Assembly: GCA_029856055.1 (NCBI GenBank)
Contig: JAHQWF010000049.1
Span: 1 to 26,322, forward strand
DNA: 26,322 nt
Direction of reading: 5' to 3'
From: Candidatus Njordarchaeota archaeon
Lineage (GTDB): Archaea; Asgardarchaeota; Njordarchaeia; Njordarchaeales; Njordarchaeaceae
This document shows, in pieces, positions 7,456 through 15,523 of this stretch (the first letter of the stretch is position 1; each line of letters begins with the position of its first letter). Both the position numbers and the translations under genes were made by a program. The notes beneath the pieces are model-generated. The model was given only the letters and a program-made list of their open reading frames with translations, was not told the origin of the DNA and made no database searches.

Positions 7456-8028
7456 TTAATCCCCTCTCTCCCTTAATAACGCATCAATAAGTAATTCATC
7501 TATTAATTCTGGTGGCGGCAATATAGCTTTCCCGACCTCCGTAAAATAGATCTCCCCCTTATCACTATCTAATTTAATAATCCGATCGTTGATTAAGCGG
7601 GTTAGAGCCTTATTTAAAAAGACTTTAGCCTTATCTTCGTCATTAAGGATGGAGGCTAAATCGCTTAAAATACTGGAAACACTTATTCTTTCGCTACTTG
7701 TATGTTTAATAAATAGGATCGCTAAAACGCTTAAGGTCACATCATCGTAAGGTCTTAACTCTTCTAGATTTATTCTCGGATCTATCACCGCTATGAATCT
7801 ATCAATTTTCTTACTTCCATGAACAGTTTGTATCCGCTTAAGGAGGACGCCGACAGAATCCAGTCTCCTCTCTAGTTCTTTAAGCGATTCATCAAGAGAA
7901 AGGCCGGTTTTCTTTAGGATTTTTAGGACTGTTGAGACTGGTGCGCCAGTTGTCCTGTATCGTTTCGATAGTATAAGAGCTGCTGCCATTCTAATGTAAT
8001 CCTCAGATCCTTCTCGAGTCTCACTCAT
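7456..8028 (-). CDS. Tandem winged-helix protein, candidate KITE subunit of the SMC complex
   Basis: A 190-residue protein (192 if a GTG at 8034 is used), the size of ScpB. The N-terminal part (about 5-75) reads as a winged helix: AAALILSKRYRTTGAPVSTVLKIL followed by a helix with LDESLKELERRLDSVGVLL. A second helical/wing unit follows (about 95-175): VTLSVLAILFIKHTSSERISVSSILSDL, then KALTRLINDRIIKLDSDKGEIYFTEVGKAIL. Two winged helices in a row, next to an SMC gene and a kleisin-like gene, fit the KITE family (ScpB, MukE, Nse1, Nse3). The second domain reminds me of MAGE/Nse3 proteins, but this is by eye only. The start overlaps the kleisin-like gene by 8 bases. A transcription factor is the alternative. 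Confidence 0.6.
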   Translation of the reverse strand: MSETREGSEDYIRMAAALILSKRYRTTGAPVSTVLKILKKTGLSLDESLKELERRLDSVGVLLKRIQTVHGSKKIDRFIAVIDPRINLEELRPYDDVTLSVLAILFIKHTSSERISVSSILSDLASILNDEDKAKVFLNKALTRLINDRIIKLDSDKGEIYFTEVGKAILPPPELIDELLIDALLRERGD

Positions 8029-8722
8029 TCCCACTCAGCTTTACAACAAAATCATTATCTTCTTTAACTATTTCAAGCTCATTATTCCTTATAAGTTGTA
8101 TTAGTGCTATCACTCTATATATCATGGTCTCTTCACTAATCGGCCTGTTTAGCTCTGATATCATCAAACTAATAGGGCATTCCCCTCCAGCTATCTTAAT
8201 TTCGCTAAGAATTATTTCCCTGATTCTGCGTAATCTTTCCCTTTTCTTAATAATATATTGTATTGAATTAGGTAGAGTTCTACCATTAATAACTCTACTT
8301 TTCCCCTTAACCTCCCTTTGATGAACTAGAGAAATCAGAGCTTTTCGAACTCCCTCTATCGAGATGCCACGTATATTTATTTGCTGAGATACTGGGAAAT
8401 AACCTTTCGAAGCATAATCTAGAATCAATTTAGTTCCAAATATAGGTTTCTTTTTGGATAACAAGGCCTTGTTAATTAATGCTTCTAGATAAGCGTATCT
8501 AGCTCGTATATATAGCTGTAGATTAGTGAAGAATGATTGACCTAAATCACTGTTAGACACTAGTAGTTTCAAATACTCATTGTTTTGAAATATCTCAGTA
8601 ATATTGCTTAGAATCACTTTAGGTAATTCATCAGAGTAATTATCAATGTATCTCCTAATCAATTTGCTCGTTTCAGTCACAAGTTTTTTGAGAGTAATTA
8701 TTGGCCTTTCTTTCTTCACCAT
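8021..8722 (-). CDS. Kleisin-like protein (ScpA/Nse4 type), SMC partner
   Basis: This 233-residue helical protein starts 4 bases after the SMC stop. A kleisin links the two SMC heads through an N-terminal helical domain and a C-terminal winged helix. The C-terminal segment here (about 195-230) reads SEETMIYRVIALIQLIRNNELEIVKEDNDFVVKL, shaped like the ScpA C-terminal winged helix (a helix with alternating Leu/Ile, then a beta wing). The N-terminal part (about 5-100) is helical with ARYAYLEALINKALL. A basic middle segment (about 125-165, LPNSIQYIIKKRERLRRIREI) connects them. Identification rests on position, size and this C-terminal pattern; the N-terminal domain is not clearly recognisable. 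The ribosome site GGGGGATGA overlaps the end of the SMC gene. Confidence 0.6.
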   Translation of the reverse strand: MVKKERPIITLKKLVTETSKLIRRYIDNYSDELPKVILSNITEIFQNNEYLKLLVSNSDLGQSFFTNLQLYIRARYAYLEALINKALLSKKKPIFGTKLILDYASKGYFPVSQQINIRGISIEGVRKALISLVHQREVKGKSRVINGRTLPNSIQYIIKKRERLRRIREIILSEIKIAGGECPISLMISELNRPISEETMIYRVIALIQLIRNNELEIVKEDNDFVVKLSGNE

Positions 8723-8726
8723 AATA

Positions 8727-11700
8727 TCATCCCCCCTTCACAGCTTTACTGCTAACTAGAACTAAATCCGTGCACTTGTCTTTCTCATTGTACTTTAAGT
8801 AAAATATCTTGTCCGCGTACATTAGTATCTCGTCTCTATGAGTAGTTGTTATGATTCCCTGCAACTTATTGAGATGGATCTTTATCAAGTTCATTACATC
8901 AAGTAAACTCTTGTCATCAAGGAAAACATCAAATTCATCAAACATATATATGGGCGCTGGATTAGTTAGCATTATGGCTAGAATAAGGGCCATGATCGCT
9001 GTTGTTTTCTCACCAGAGCTAAACCCACCTTTATCTATTTCCTCAGGTTTATCTCTATGTAAATCAATTGTTATACTGAGCTCTAGCTCATCAATTTTAT
9101 CCCCCTTTATCTCTACCGAGCCGTTAGCATTCAAGCTTCTTAGAATACGTCTATAATTTTTATCTATCTCTCTTACTTTTTCGTGCAAATATTTTATCAT
9201 CTCTTCTAATTCCTTAGAATACAAATCCCTAATCTTCTCTATCTCACCATCGATTTCACGCACTTTCTTCCTATACTCATGAATCTTAGCTAGAAGCTCC
9301 TCAATCTCACTTATTTTCGATTCAGTCTTAAATACCAACTCTCTCAACGATTCAGCTTGACGCTCTAAATAAGAGAGTTCCTCAGTTATTTCATCCAAAC
9401 TAAAATTCTCTAGGAGATTCTCTGCAGGTGAGACAATATTTCGCTTTATAATTTCCTCGATATTCGCATCTGCATCTAATTCCCCAGAGCGCCTAAGGAT
9501 TTCGTAAAAAGCTATGATTTCTTTACGAATCTTACTAGTCTCTGTATCAACCGTCGCTAACTCACGTTCTATTCCCTTAATCCTAGCAGGCATCTCTTCT
9601 TTCTCTAATTCTAATCTCTTTACTCGACCTATGTAATCAGAATACTTATCCAAAAGTTCTTCTTTACCCTTCTCTAGTGAAGATATCTCCTGCCTGATTC
9701 CCTCAGCCTCCTTATCTATTTCCGCGACTTTATCTGAGAATTCATCAATCTTTTTTTGCAGCGATTCAACTGCTTGAAGAACCTTTCTTCTATCTTCAGG
9801 TAACTCCTCCAGTCTCTTCTTGATAGCTTCTACTCGCTTTATGACTTTCTTTAAATCCATTATCTCCTCTTCCAACCTTCGCTTCTCAGCATCCAGAGAC
9901 CTTATTCTATCTGGAAGATTATCACGCATATGCTTAATGTCTTGTCTTAATCTAGATATCTTACGGTTAATTTCTTCGACACGAGTTAAAATGTTTTCCT
10001 CAAACTCCACGAATGCCCTCAAATTAAATCCAATTAGCTTAGTAAAGATATTTTCTGGATCCTCTGCTGGAAACGTCTTAGTTGTATAAATAACACTTTT
10101 AGTCAACGGATCTATCTTCCTCTCAATTATCTCACCAGTAATAGTTACAGCCCTACCAATATCTAATTTACTTAAAACCATTGCCGCAACATGTTTATCG
10201 ACTAGAACAGGGACATCCCAATTCTTGCTCTCTATCAAAGCTAGAGCTGGATCAGACCCATCAATAACATCACATAACCAGAATATAATTAATCCGCTTT
10301 CACGACCCAAAACCTCTTTAGCCAGCTCCCTAAGCTTACCTCTTTTCTTTCTGGCTGTATCAATGATTTTTCTAATGATGTCTTCCGATCCTCTATCAGA
10401 AATATCAGAGCTTCCCAAGCGACTAAAAGTATAGATATCGTAACTACCGTAGAGATTAGATTCATGAATCAATCTAGTTAATTCATTATAAGCCATCTTA
10501 CTAAGAGCTATAAATGATGATAATAATCTATGACCTAAGGCATGTTCTATAACACTCCCATATTCCCTTATCTGATTCATAGATAACCTTAACTTGATCT
10601 CAAATAACAATGGACCATAAACACCATGTATTCTCTCATCATGTATCCTTACAAAAAGTTCCTCTAGTTTCCCTCTGGGATCTAGAGAATCAAGTATACT
10701 TTTTATTTCCTCTCGAGCATCCTCTAGCTCGCGCAATAACCTGTTTTTCCCATCAATTAATTCATCTAATTCCCCCTCTAACTGCCTTATTAAAATAATA
10801 TCCCTATCGCTACCAATCATCTTATCTATTTCCTGAATACGTTCTCTTTTAGCTTCAATTAGTCTCTTTAACTCATTGATATCATGCGTACCCCAGTTAC
10901 CCTTTATTTCCTCAAGAACTTCTAGCTCTTTCTCGTATTTCTGTCGAATCTCATTGAGCTTAACTTGATAATTCCTTATCTTTTCTTCGGCTTGCTTTAT
11001 CTCGTACTCATATCCAACCTTATCTTTAAGAATTAGTTTCTCCAGTTTCTCCCTAAGAAACTCGATCCTCTTATTTATTTCATCTCTCTTCGACTCAACG
11101 TCGCTAATCGATTTCTTCGATTCATTTAACTCAGAATCAATAGACAATAGACGGCTCCTAGCCTTGTTAAGTTCTCCTTCTAGACTAATTTTTCTAGAAG
11201 CTAGGTGAGCGAGCTTAAAGATATAGTACCTTACTAAGCGATCCCTAGCGAGCCGAGGAGGTAACAAGTCTTTCTCTTTATCTTTCACGATTTTCTCTAA
11301 ATCATTTAAAGTAGAGAGATAACGCTCTCGCTCCTTTTTCTTAGACCTTATCTCTTCACCCAAGTTCTCGAGCTTGACTTTTAACTCCTTTAAACCTATA
11401 GCGCTAAGCAGTAGTTCTAATCTATCATGTGGATTTAATCTAACCCAATCATTGACTTTTTCCTGAGGAAGGAAGAATAAGTTATTTCTAGCACTAATAT
11501 TTACTCTTGAGAAGCGCCTAACTAAGTCTTGCCTCGTCGTTATCTTTCCATTAAGCTTGAATATTGATTTACCATCACTATAAATTATTCTCTCAACTAA
11601 TATGTCTACTGAATTAGGTAAACTCTCAACTAACCTAACCCAAGATTTACCCCCTATGTAGATGCCATTCTGAAATCTAGCCCTAATAATAGCTTTTCTC

Positions 11701-11912
11701 TCACCGTACTTAATAAATTCACGAATCTTAGAAGCTCTATCTCGACCAAATCCCCCAAAAATCAACCTAAGAGTTTCAAGTATAGCTGTCTTACCGCTCC
11801 CCTTACGGCCAATCAATACGTTAATTCCCTTGGTAAAGCGTAATTTAGTGTATTTATGAGACATAAAGTTGATTAACTCTAGTTCCTTAAGCAAATTAAC
11901 AAACCCCTGCAA
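8727..11912 (-). CDS. SMC ATPase with Smc5/Smc6-like motifs
   Basis: A 1061-residue SMC protein, shorter than canonical archaeal SMC and close to Smc5/Smc6 length. The order is: N-terminal head with Walker A GRKGSGKT (35-42); coiled-coil arm (about 170-425); hinge (about 425-630, beginning VYGPLLFEIKL); return arm (about 640-930); C-terminal head with signature FSSGEK (964-969) and Walker B IYMFDE (988-993). Smc5/6-like marks are INFMSHKYTKLRF before Walker A, FLPQEKVNDWVRLNPHDRLELL near 147-168 (compare FLPQDKV in Smc5) and DEFDVFLD (992-999; compare DEFDVYMD in Smc6). The start is TTG 11912, or a TTG at 11894. It heads a six-gene operon with kleisin-like and KITE-like partners. DNA loop extrusion or tethering in chromosome organisation or repair is inferred. 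Confidence 0.93.
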   Translation of the reverse strand: MQGFVNLLKELELINFMSHKYTKLRFTKGINVLIGRKGSGKTAILETLRLIFGGFGRDRASKIREFIKYGERKAIIRARFQNGIYIGGKSWVRLVESLPNSVDILVERIIYSDGKSIFKLNGKITTRQDLVRRFSRVNISARNNLFFLPQEKVNDWVRLNPHDRLELLLSAIGLKELKVKLENLGEEIRSKKKERERYLSTLNDLEKIVKDKEKDLLPPRLARDRLVRYYIFKLAHLASRKISLEGELNKARSRLLSIDSELNESKKSISDVESKRDEINKRIEFLREKLEKLILKDKVGYEYEIKQAEEKIRNYQVKLNEIRQKYEKELEVLEEIKGNWGTHDINELKRLIEAKRERIQEIDKMIGSDRDIILIRQLEGELDELIDGKNRLLRELEDAREEIKSILDSLDPRGKLEELFVRIHDERIHGVYGPLLFEIKLRLSMNQIREYGSVIEHALGHRLLSSFIALSKMAYNELTRLIHESNLYGSYDIYTFSRLGSSDISDRGSEDIIRKIIDTARKKRGKLRELAKEVLGRESGLIIFWLCDVIDGSDPALALIESKNWDVPVLVDKHVAAMVLSKLDIGRAVTITGEIIERKIDPLTKSVIYTTKTFPAEDPENIFTKLIGFNLRAFVEFEENILTRVEEINRKISRLRQDIKHMRDNLPDRIRSLDAEKRRLEEEIMDLKKVIKRVEAIKKRLEELPEDRRKVLQAVESLQKKIDEFSDKVAEIDKEAEGIRQEISSLEKGKEELLDKYSDYIGRVKRLELEKEEMPARIKGIERELATVDTETSKIRKEIIAFYEILRRSGELDADANIEEIIKRNIVSPAENLLENFSLDEITEELSYLERQAESLRELVFKTESKISEIEELLAKIHEYRKKVREIDGEIEKIRDLYSKELEEMIKYLHEKVREIDKNYRRILRSLNANGSVEIKGDKIDELELSITIDLHRDKPEEIDKGGFSSGEKTTAIMALILAIMLTNPAPIYMFDEFDVFLDDKSLLDVMNLIKIHLNKLQGIITTTHRDEILMYADKIFYLKYNEKDKCTDLVLVSSKAVKGG

Positions 11913-11919
11913 TTCTTAA

Positions 11920-11955
11920 CGAGAATTATAATATACTGTAAACAGAATTATTAAA
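11920..11955 (-). promoter_or_regulatory. Candidate promoter of the SMC-primase-E1 operon
   Basis: On the minus strand this stretch reads GGATATTTAATAATT, then AGTATATTATAATT, just upstream of the TTG starts at 11912 and 11894. Either AT element could be the TATA box; the second is at the right distance for a short-leader or leaderless transcript starting near 11894. No clear ribosome-binding site precedes the gene, in keeping with a leaderless first gene. Confidence 0.4.
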
Positions 11956-12002
11956 TATCCCTATTAATTTAAAAACCAAAACAATGTGTAGAGAGCTAGA
12001 AG

Positions 12003-12117
12003 TGGTGCCGGGGGCGGGACTCGAACCCGCGACTTCCCGGTTTCTCATCACAGTCTGGCCTATTTCTCGCTTAGTGATTATGAGCCGGGCGCTCTAGCCA
12101 GTCTAAGCCACCCCGGC
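12003..12117 (-). tRNA. Elongator tRNA-Met (CAT) with a 37-base intron, CCA encoded
   Basis: Read on the minus strand, the acceptor stem GCCGGGG (12117-12111) pairs with CCCCGGC (12013-12007). This is followed by discriminator A (12006) and an encoded CCA (12005-12003). The D arm is GCTTAGACTGGCTAGAGC, the anticodon stem CCCGG/CCGGG, and the T arm GCGGG-TTCGAGT-CCCGC. The anticodon CAT is at 12082-12080. The acceptor stem lacks the A1-U72 start typical of archaeal initiator tRNA, so it is the elongator. The anticodon arm is interrupted by an intron after position 37. The gene lies between the DHH phosphoesterase and SMC genes on the same strand. Confidence 0.95.
12042..12078 (-). other. tRNA-Met intron with canonical bulge-helix-bulge splice motif
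   Basis: The exon-intron boundaries fold into a standard archaeal bulge-helix-bulge. The central 4-bp helix is CTCA/TGAG and the inner helix TCAC/GTGA. The 5' bulge is TAA and the 3' bulge AAA, each cut after its second base. Splicing removes 37 bases between tRNA positions 37 and 38. The motif is symmetrical and complete, so the tRNA splicing endonuclease of this cell needs no relaxed specificity to process it. Confidence 0.9.
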
Positions 12118-12159
12118 ACCATCAATGTGTTTTACTCTTTTTCTTAATTTCTATAATGA

Positions 12160-12170
12160 AATTATAAAAC
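12160..12170 (-). promoter_or_regulatory. Candidate TATA box for tRNA-Met
   Basis: The minus-strand sequence GTTTTATAAT lies about 45 bases before the mature tRNA 5' end. This would place transcription start about 20 bases upstream of the tRNA and leave a leader for RNase P. Confidence 0.35.
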
Positions 12171-12196
12171 TTTTGTTACTTAAATCTAAAACCGTG

Positions 12197-13102
12197 TTAG
12201 AGATTTATTTCTTTCCTTTTCCCTAAAAATGCTTCTTTCAACATACTTATAGCTTGATCTAGAGTTAGTTCATATGGTATCTGGAATCCGCCTACTCTTG
12301 ATCTACCGCCAGCTTTCCATGACATGCGGTTTAGCTCATGGAATAATTGAATTAAGTTTATTTTCTTTTTCTTAGTCGCTATCACTCCGTATCTAGCATA
12401 TATATCATCGACTCCAATGATTATCCCTATTTTAGCTGTTTTCTCCAGCTCCAGTAGAGCTAGTCTAGCCGCACCTACATCTAACTTGTCTCTTACATTA
12501 TAAGTGATTAATTGAACCCCATCAATTAGCTCTTTTCTATTCTTTAACTTGTTTTTAGAGATCAATACCACAAGTTCAGCATCTTTTGAAGACGATTTAT
12601 TATCCACCCAGCGAATAATTCTGTCCCAATCACCCATCTTAACAGCTCTAGCAAAATCCATATAAGGAAAATTATTCATATCAGATACGAAAGATATGAA
12701 CATCTTGTAAGCCAAGTCATCACGGTCTATCTCACCCATCTCGATGAGATCCAAGGCATCTAAGATTTCTTCCGGAGTATCTAAATCGAAGTAATCAACT
12801 ATTAGGGATGCTACACTACTATAATTTTCATCACAAATAACATGATTCCCGAAATGAAGCGATTTTAATGGTTCTCGTTTGCAGTCATGATGATCAATAA
12901 CCAAGCATTTCTCCACGTAAGCATCGAGAGAAAATGGAACCTCAACAATCACGGATTTTACTGCTTCATCAACCCTATTGAGAAAAGAAATCGGTAAGTC
13001 AAAAACTCTTAAAAGGAGTCCACTACCAATAACTCCATCCCAATCTCTATGAGCATAAATCTTCTCGTAATCAATTTTCTCGAGAAAAAAGTTATTATGC
13101 AA
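12197..13102 (-). CDS. DHH-family phosphoesterase (RecJ-like / oligonucleotide phosphodiesterase)
   Basis: A 301-residue protein of the DHH superfamily, which hydrolyses phosphodiester bonds in DNA, RNA or nucleotides with two metal ions. It shows AHRDWDGV (17-24; motif I with the two aspartates), VIDHHDCK (68-75; the DHH motif), and a C-terminal GGRSRVGGF (265-273; the glycine-rich DHHA1 substrate-binding loop). It is short for RecJ and near the size of archaeal single-strand nucleases and nanoRNases. The start is TTG 13102 with AGGAGG seven bases upstream; no ATG gives a full motif I. It lies 13 bases after uL5 and takes the place where uS14 would be expected, so it is probably transcribed with the ribosomal operon. 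Substrate unknown. Confidence 0.85.
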   Translation of the reverse strand: MHNNFFLEKIDYEKIYAHRDWDGVIGSGLLLRVFDLPISFLNRVDEAVKSVIVEVPFSLDAYVEKCLVIDHHDCKREPLKSLHFGNHVICDENYSSVASLIVDYFDLDTPEEILDALDLIEMGEIDRDDLAYKMFISFVSDMNNFPYMDFARAVKMGDWDRIIRWVDNKSSSKDAELVVLISKNKLKNRKELIDGVQLITYNVRDKLDVGAARLALLELEKTAKIGIIIGVDDIYARYGVIATKKKKINLIQLFHELNRMSWKAGGRSRVGGFQIPYELTLDQAISMLKEAFLGKRKEINL

Positions 13103-13115
13103 GAGGAAGCCTCCT

Positions 13116-13760
13116 CTATCTAAAGTACCTAATGTATTCTGCGGGTTTCTTACCTTTAGCCACCTTCACTCCCATAGCACGAAGGAACAGTATAGTATCC
13201 TCCCTAGTTAACCTATGCCTAGTAGGTATCTTAGCAGGTCTTAGTCTTCTTCTCTTAACCCTATAACCCATACGCTCCATTGTAACATTCACATCAAAAC
13301 CGATAGTGCCTAGTTCTGGTTTGTATCTAACTCCAGGTATCTTTATGTGTTCATCTATACCGAAAGAGAAATTACCGTTTGGGTCAATAGAATCCTCCCA
13401 TACCGTGTACTCATATACAGCTAGAACTCTCTTTAGGAATTGGTAAGCTTCTTCACCTCTGAGAGTAATCTTCCAGCCGATAGCCTGTTTCTTGTGTATG
13501 CCGAACGGCTTAATAGTTTTCTTAGCTCTAAGTAACAGGGGTTTGCGTCCAGTTAACTCCTCCAATATTACTCTTGCCTTCTCAAGAGGGTCACCCGATT
13601 GACCAACAGAACAGTTAATTACTACTGAGTGAATCCTTGGTACTAATGTCGGATTAGGGTATTTATCGGGGTGCTCCTTAAGCAATTTCTCAACAACATC
13701 TCTCATTGTCTCTTCTAACTTAACAGTAACTTGAGCTTCTCTTCTACGTCTCGAAGACAT
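13116..13760 (-). CDS. rpl5: Ribosomal protein uL5
   Basis: A large-subunit protein that binds 5S rRNA and the central protuberance. Its 214 residues include the family features VINCSVGQSGD near 48-58, AKKTIKPFGIHKKQAIGWKITLRG, the NGNFSFGIDEHIKIPGV segment and GFDVNVTMERMGYRVKRRR. It has a ribosome site GGTGTGA just before ATG 13760. In most archaea uS14 and uS8 follow; here a DHH phosphoesterase follows instead. Confidence 0.97.
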   Translation of the reverse strand: MSSRRRREAQVTVKLEETMRDVVEKLLKEHPDKYPNPTLVPRIHSVVINCSVGQSGDPLEKARVILEELTGRKPLLLRAKKTIKPFGIHKKQAIGWKITLRGEEAYQFLKRVLAVYEYTVWEDSIDPNGNFSFGIDEHIKIPGVRYKPELGTIGFDVNVTMERMGYRVKRRRLRPAKIPTRHRLTREDTILFLRAMGVKVAKGKKPAEYIRYFR

Positions 13761-13773
13761 TTCTCACACCACC

Positions 13774-14565
13774 TTAAATAGCTCTCTTAATCACTCTCTC
13801 ATATTCCTCTTCGGTAGGTAACGTTATCTCTGGCCTATCATCACCAATCAATAATACGTATTCTAAAGCAGTTATGAATTCTTCCTCATTAGGGGTCACA
13901 ATTGTTACAGTACTTGCCCTAGGACCATACATCTTGTGTATCTCTTTTATCCTTCCATGAATACCCATATGTCGCCCAGCAACTATAATAGCGTACTTAT
14001 TTTCGGTTAGTGTAAAGTGCTTCAATGCTTCCTGCTTAGGTATAGAAATCATTAAGCTATCTCCTACTTTATATGTCTGTAGAATTCTTTTCCTCTCTTC
14101 ATCATTATTTACTTTAAATAATATGTTTCTTCCACCCTCTAAATTCAATTGAATATTACCGTTCTTCACGTATCTCTTACCAATTATTCTAGCTATCTTG
14201 AACTTAGCTTCGTCAGGAGTGATTCTATGGAGGACTAAGCGTCTCTTATAAGGAAGAATCCTATAGAATTCTTCAGTTAAAGTTAATTCGAGAACATCCA
14301 TTAAACCGACTGGGAACTTGTAATCTTTTACAACTTTACCATCAACCTTAACGTATCCAGCATGCACAATCTTCCTTACTTCTCTTAAAGTATGAGCATA
14401 ACCAAGTATGTCTCTAATGATTATTCCTAAAGGAATCGATCTAGCAGCTGGATGAGGCCCAGGAATAGGCTTAATAACAAACCTTCTCTTAATCTTCCTC
14501 GGAATAGGGAATAGTTTGGGTGCAGCGACACGCTTTAATTGTCTCCTAGCTCCATGCTTCGTCAT
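13774..14565 (-). CDS. rps4e: Ribosomal protein eS4
   Basis: A small-subunit protein shared by archaea and eukaryotes. The 263 residues contain an S4-type RNA-binding domain (ARSIPLGIIIRDILGYAHTLREV..., near 40-95) followed by the eS4 central domain (PDEAKFKIARIIGKRYVKNGN) and a KOW-like segment (AIIVAGRHMGIHGRIKEIH). The ATG overlaps the uL24 stop in ATGA. That junction is part of the 120-bp duplicated acidic-tail sequence. Confidence 0.97.
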   Translation of the reverse strand: MTKHGARRQLKRVAAPKLFPIPRKIKRRFVIKPIPGPHPAARSIPLGIIIRDILGYAHTLREVRKIVHAGYVKVDGKVVKDYKFPVGLMDVLELTLTEEFYRILPYKRRLVLHRITPDEAKFKIARIIGKRYVKNGNIQLNLEGGRNILFKVNNDEERKRILQTYKVGDSLMISIPKQEALKHFTLTENKYAIIVAGRHMGIHGRIKEIHKMYGPRASTVTIVTPNEEEFITALEYVLLIGDDRPEITLPTEEEYERVIKRAI

Positions 14566-15080
14566 TCTTCTTCACCTTCTTCCTCTGTTTCCTCTATCTC
14601 GGCTTCCTCTACCTCTTCTTCAGCCTCTTCCTCGATTTCTTCCTCAGCCTCCTCGACTCCCTCCTCCTCAATCTCCTCCTCTTCCTCTTCTATAAACTCT
14701 TCGATCTTAGCTTTTCTCTCTAGTGCTTTCTTTCTCTTAGGGTCAGATAAATCTAATTCCATTATAGCAACATTCCAAGGTCTTAGAGGGACATGAACCG
14801 TACTACCATCCACTCTCTTACGGGTCACATTCTCAACATAAATCCTCATTCGTTTTATGTCAACTTCAGTAACCTTCCCGATAGTCTCTTTAAATATTCC
14901 CTTCCTAACAAGAACCTTATCTCCAACTCTAATCCTGAATCTCCTAACACCATATTTCTCTCTAGCCTCTGGAGCTAGAGGAGCAACCATCATCTTAGCC
15001 TTAACATGAAGTGGAGCAGCATAAATCATCCTTTTCCTAACCTTCCTAGGTTGACTGGAAATCTTCGGATTAAGCTTCAT
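14562..15080 (-). CDS. rpl24: Ribosomal protein uL24 with long acidic C-terminal tail
   Basis: uL24 is an early assembly protein of the large subunit. The core (residues 1-125) is standard: SSQPRKVRKRMIYAAPLHV near the start and the KOW motif with RVGDKVLVRKGIFKETIGKVTEVD. A TTG at 15101 would extend the frame, but the ATG at 15080 matches the usual uL24 N-terminus, giving 172 residues. The last 45 or so residues are almost all glutamate with Ile, Ala and Val, and end EEGEEE. This tail is encoded by a sequence nearly identical to the tail of uL22, 2.5 kb away. Normal uL24 proteins are basic and lack this, so the tail is an addition, perhaps flexible and solvent-exposed. Confidence 0.95.
   Translation of the reverse strand: MKLNPKISSQPRKVRKRMIYAAPLHVKAKMMVAPLAPEAREKYGVRRFRIRVGDKVLVRKGIFKETIGKVTEVDIKRMRIYVENVTRKRVDGSTVHVPLRPWNVAIMELDLSDPKRKKALERKAKIEEFIEEEEEEIEEEGVEEAEEEIEEEAEEEVEEAEIEETEEEGEEE
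14563..14682 (-). repeat. Acidic-tail repeat, copy in uL24
   Basis: This 120-bp stretch matches 17051-17170 in the same orientation with two differences (14646 A against G and 14664 C against T, plus strand). It encodes the Glu-rich tail of uL24 and includes the overlapping ATGA that starts eS4. Confidence 0.93.
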
Positions 15081-15093
15081 ATCAAAACACCAT

Positions 15094-15510
15094 TCACACA
15101 ATTATCCTAGCTATCTTACCCACAGAGGGCCATCTCCTAGCAGCCTCTCTAGCTATTGGCCCATGAACCTCACTTCCCAAAGGCTCACCCTCAGGATTAA
15201 TTAGTACAGCAGCATTATCCTCGAATTGTATCCATGAACCGTCCTTGCGTCTATAGGGCATTCTCTGCCTCACTATTACTGCTCTCACAATCTTCTTACG
15301 CATCTTAGGAGTACCCTGCTTAACAACGCATATCACAACGTCTCCTAGAGATGCATGAGGTATTCTTCGCTGTCTACCCTTGTAACCAGCTACAGCTATT
15401 ACCTCAAGTACTTTCGCTCCAGTATTATCAGCACATATAAGCTTGGTTGTAACATTTATCCCTGGTGTTCCTTTCATTTTTGGAAATGCAGCTGCTTTTC
15501 TCTTAGGCAT
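15094..15510 (-). CDS. rpl14: Ribosomal protein uL14
   Basis: A large-subunit protein at the subunit interface. The 138 residues show family motifs CADNTGAKVLEVIAV (26-40), RRIPHASLGDVVICVVKQG, RAVIVRQR and FEDNAAVLINPEGEPLGSEVHGPIARE. The ribosome site GGTGA lies seven bases upstream of ATG 15510. It sits in normal archaeal order after uS17 and before uL24. Confidence 0.97.
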   Translation of the reverse strand: MPKRKAAAFPKMKGTPGINVTTKLICADNTGAKVLEVIAVAGYKGRQRRIPHASLGDVVICVVKQGTPKMRKKIVRAVIVRQRMPYRRKDGSWIQFEDNAAVLINPEGEPLGSEVHGPIAREAARRWPSVGKIARIIV

Positions 15511-15523
15511 TTCATCTCACCTT

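Noticed and set aside
8727..11912. Rad50 as the identity of the large ATPase
   Set aside because: There is no CxxC zinc hook in the middle; a globular hinge of about 200 residues lies there, no Mre11 gene is adjacent, and the head motifs fit Smc5/6 better.
14539..14796. Serine-rich plus-strand open frame, and its counterpart at 16997-17329
   Set aside because: These are antisense readings of the GAA/GAG-rich acidic tails of uL24 and uL22, which give runs of Ser codons; they are shadows.
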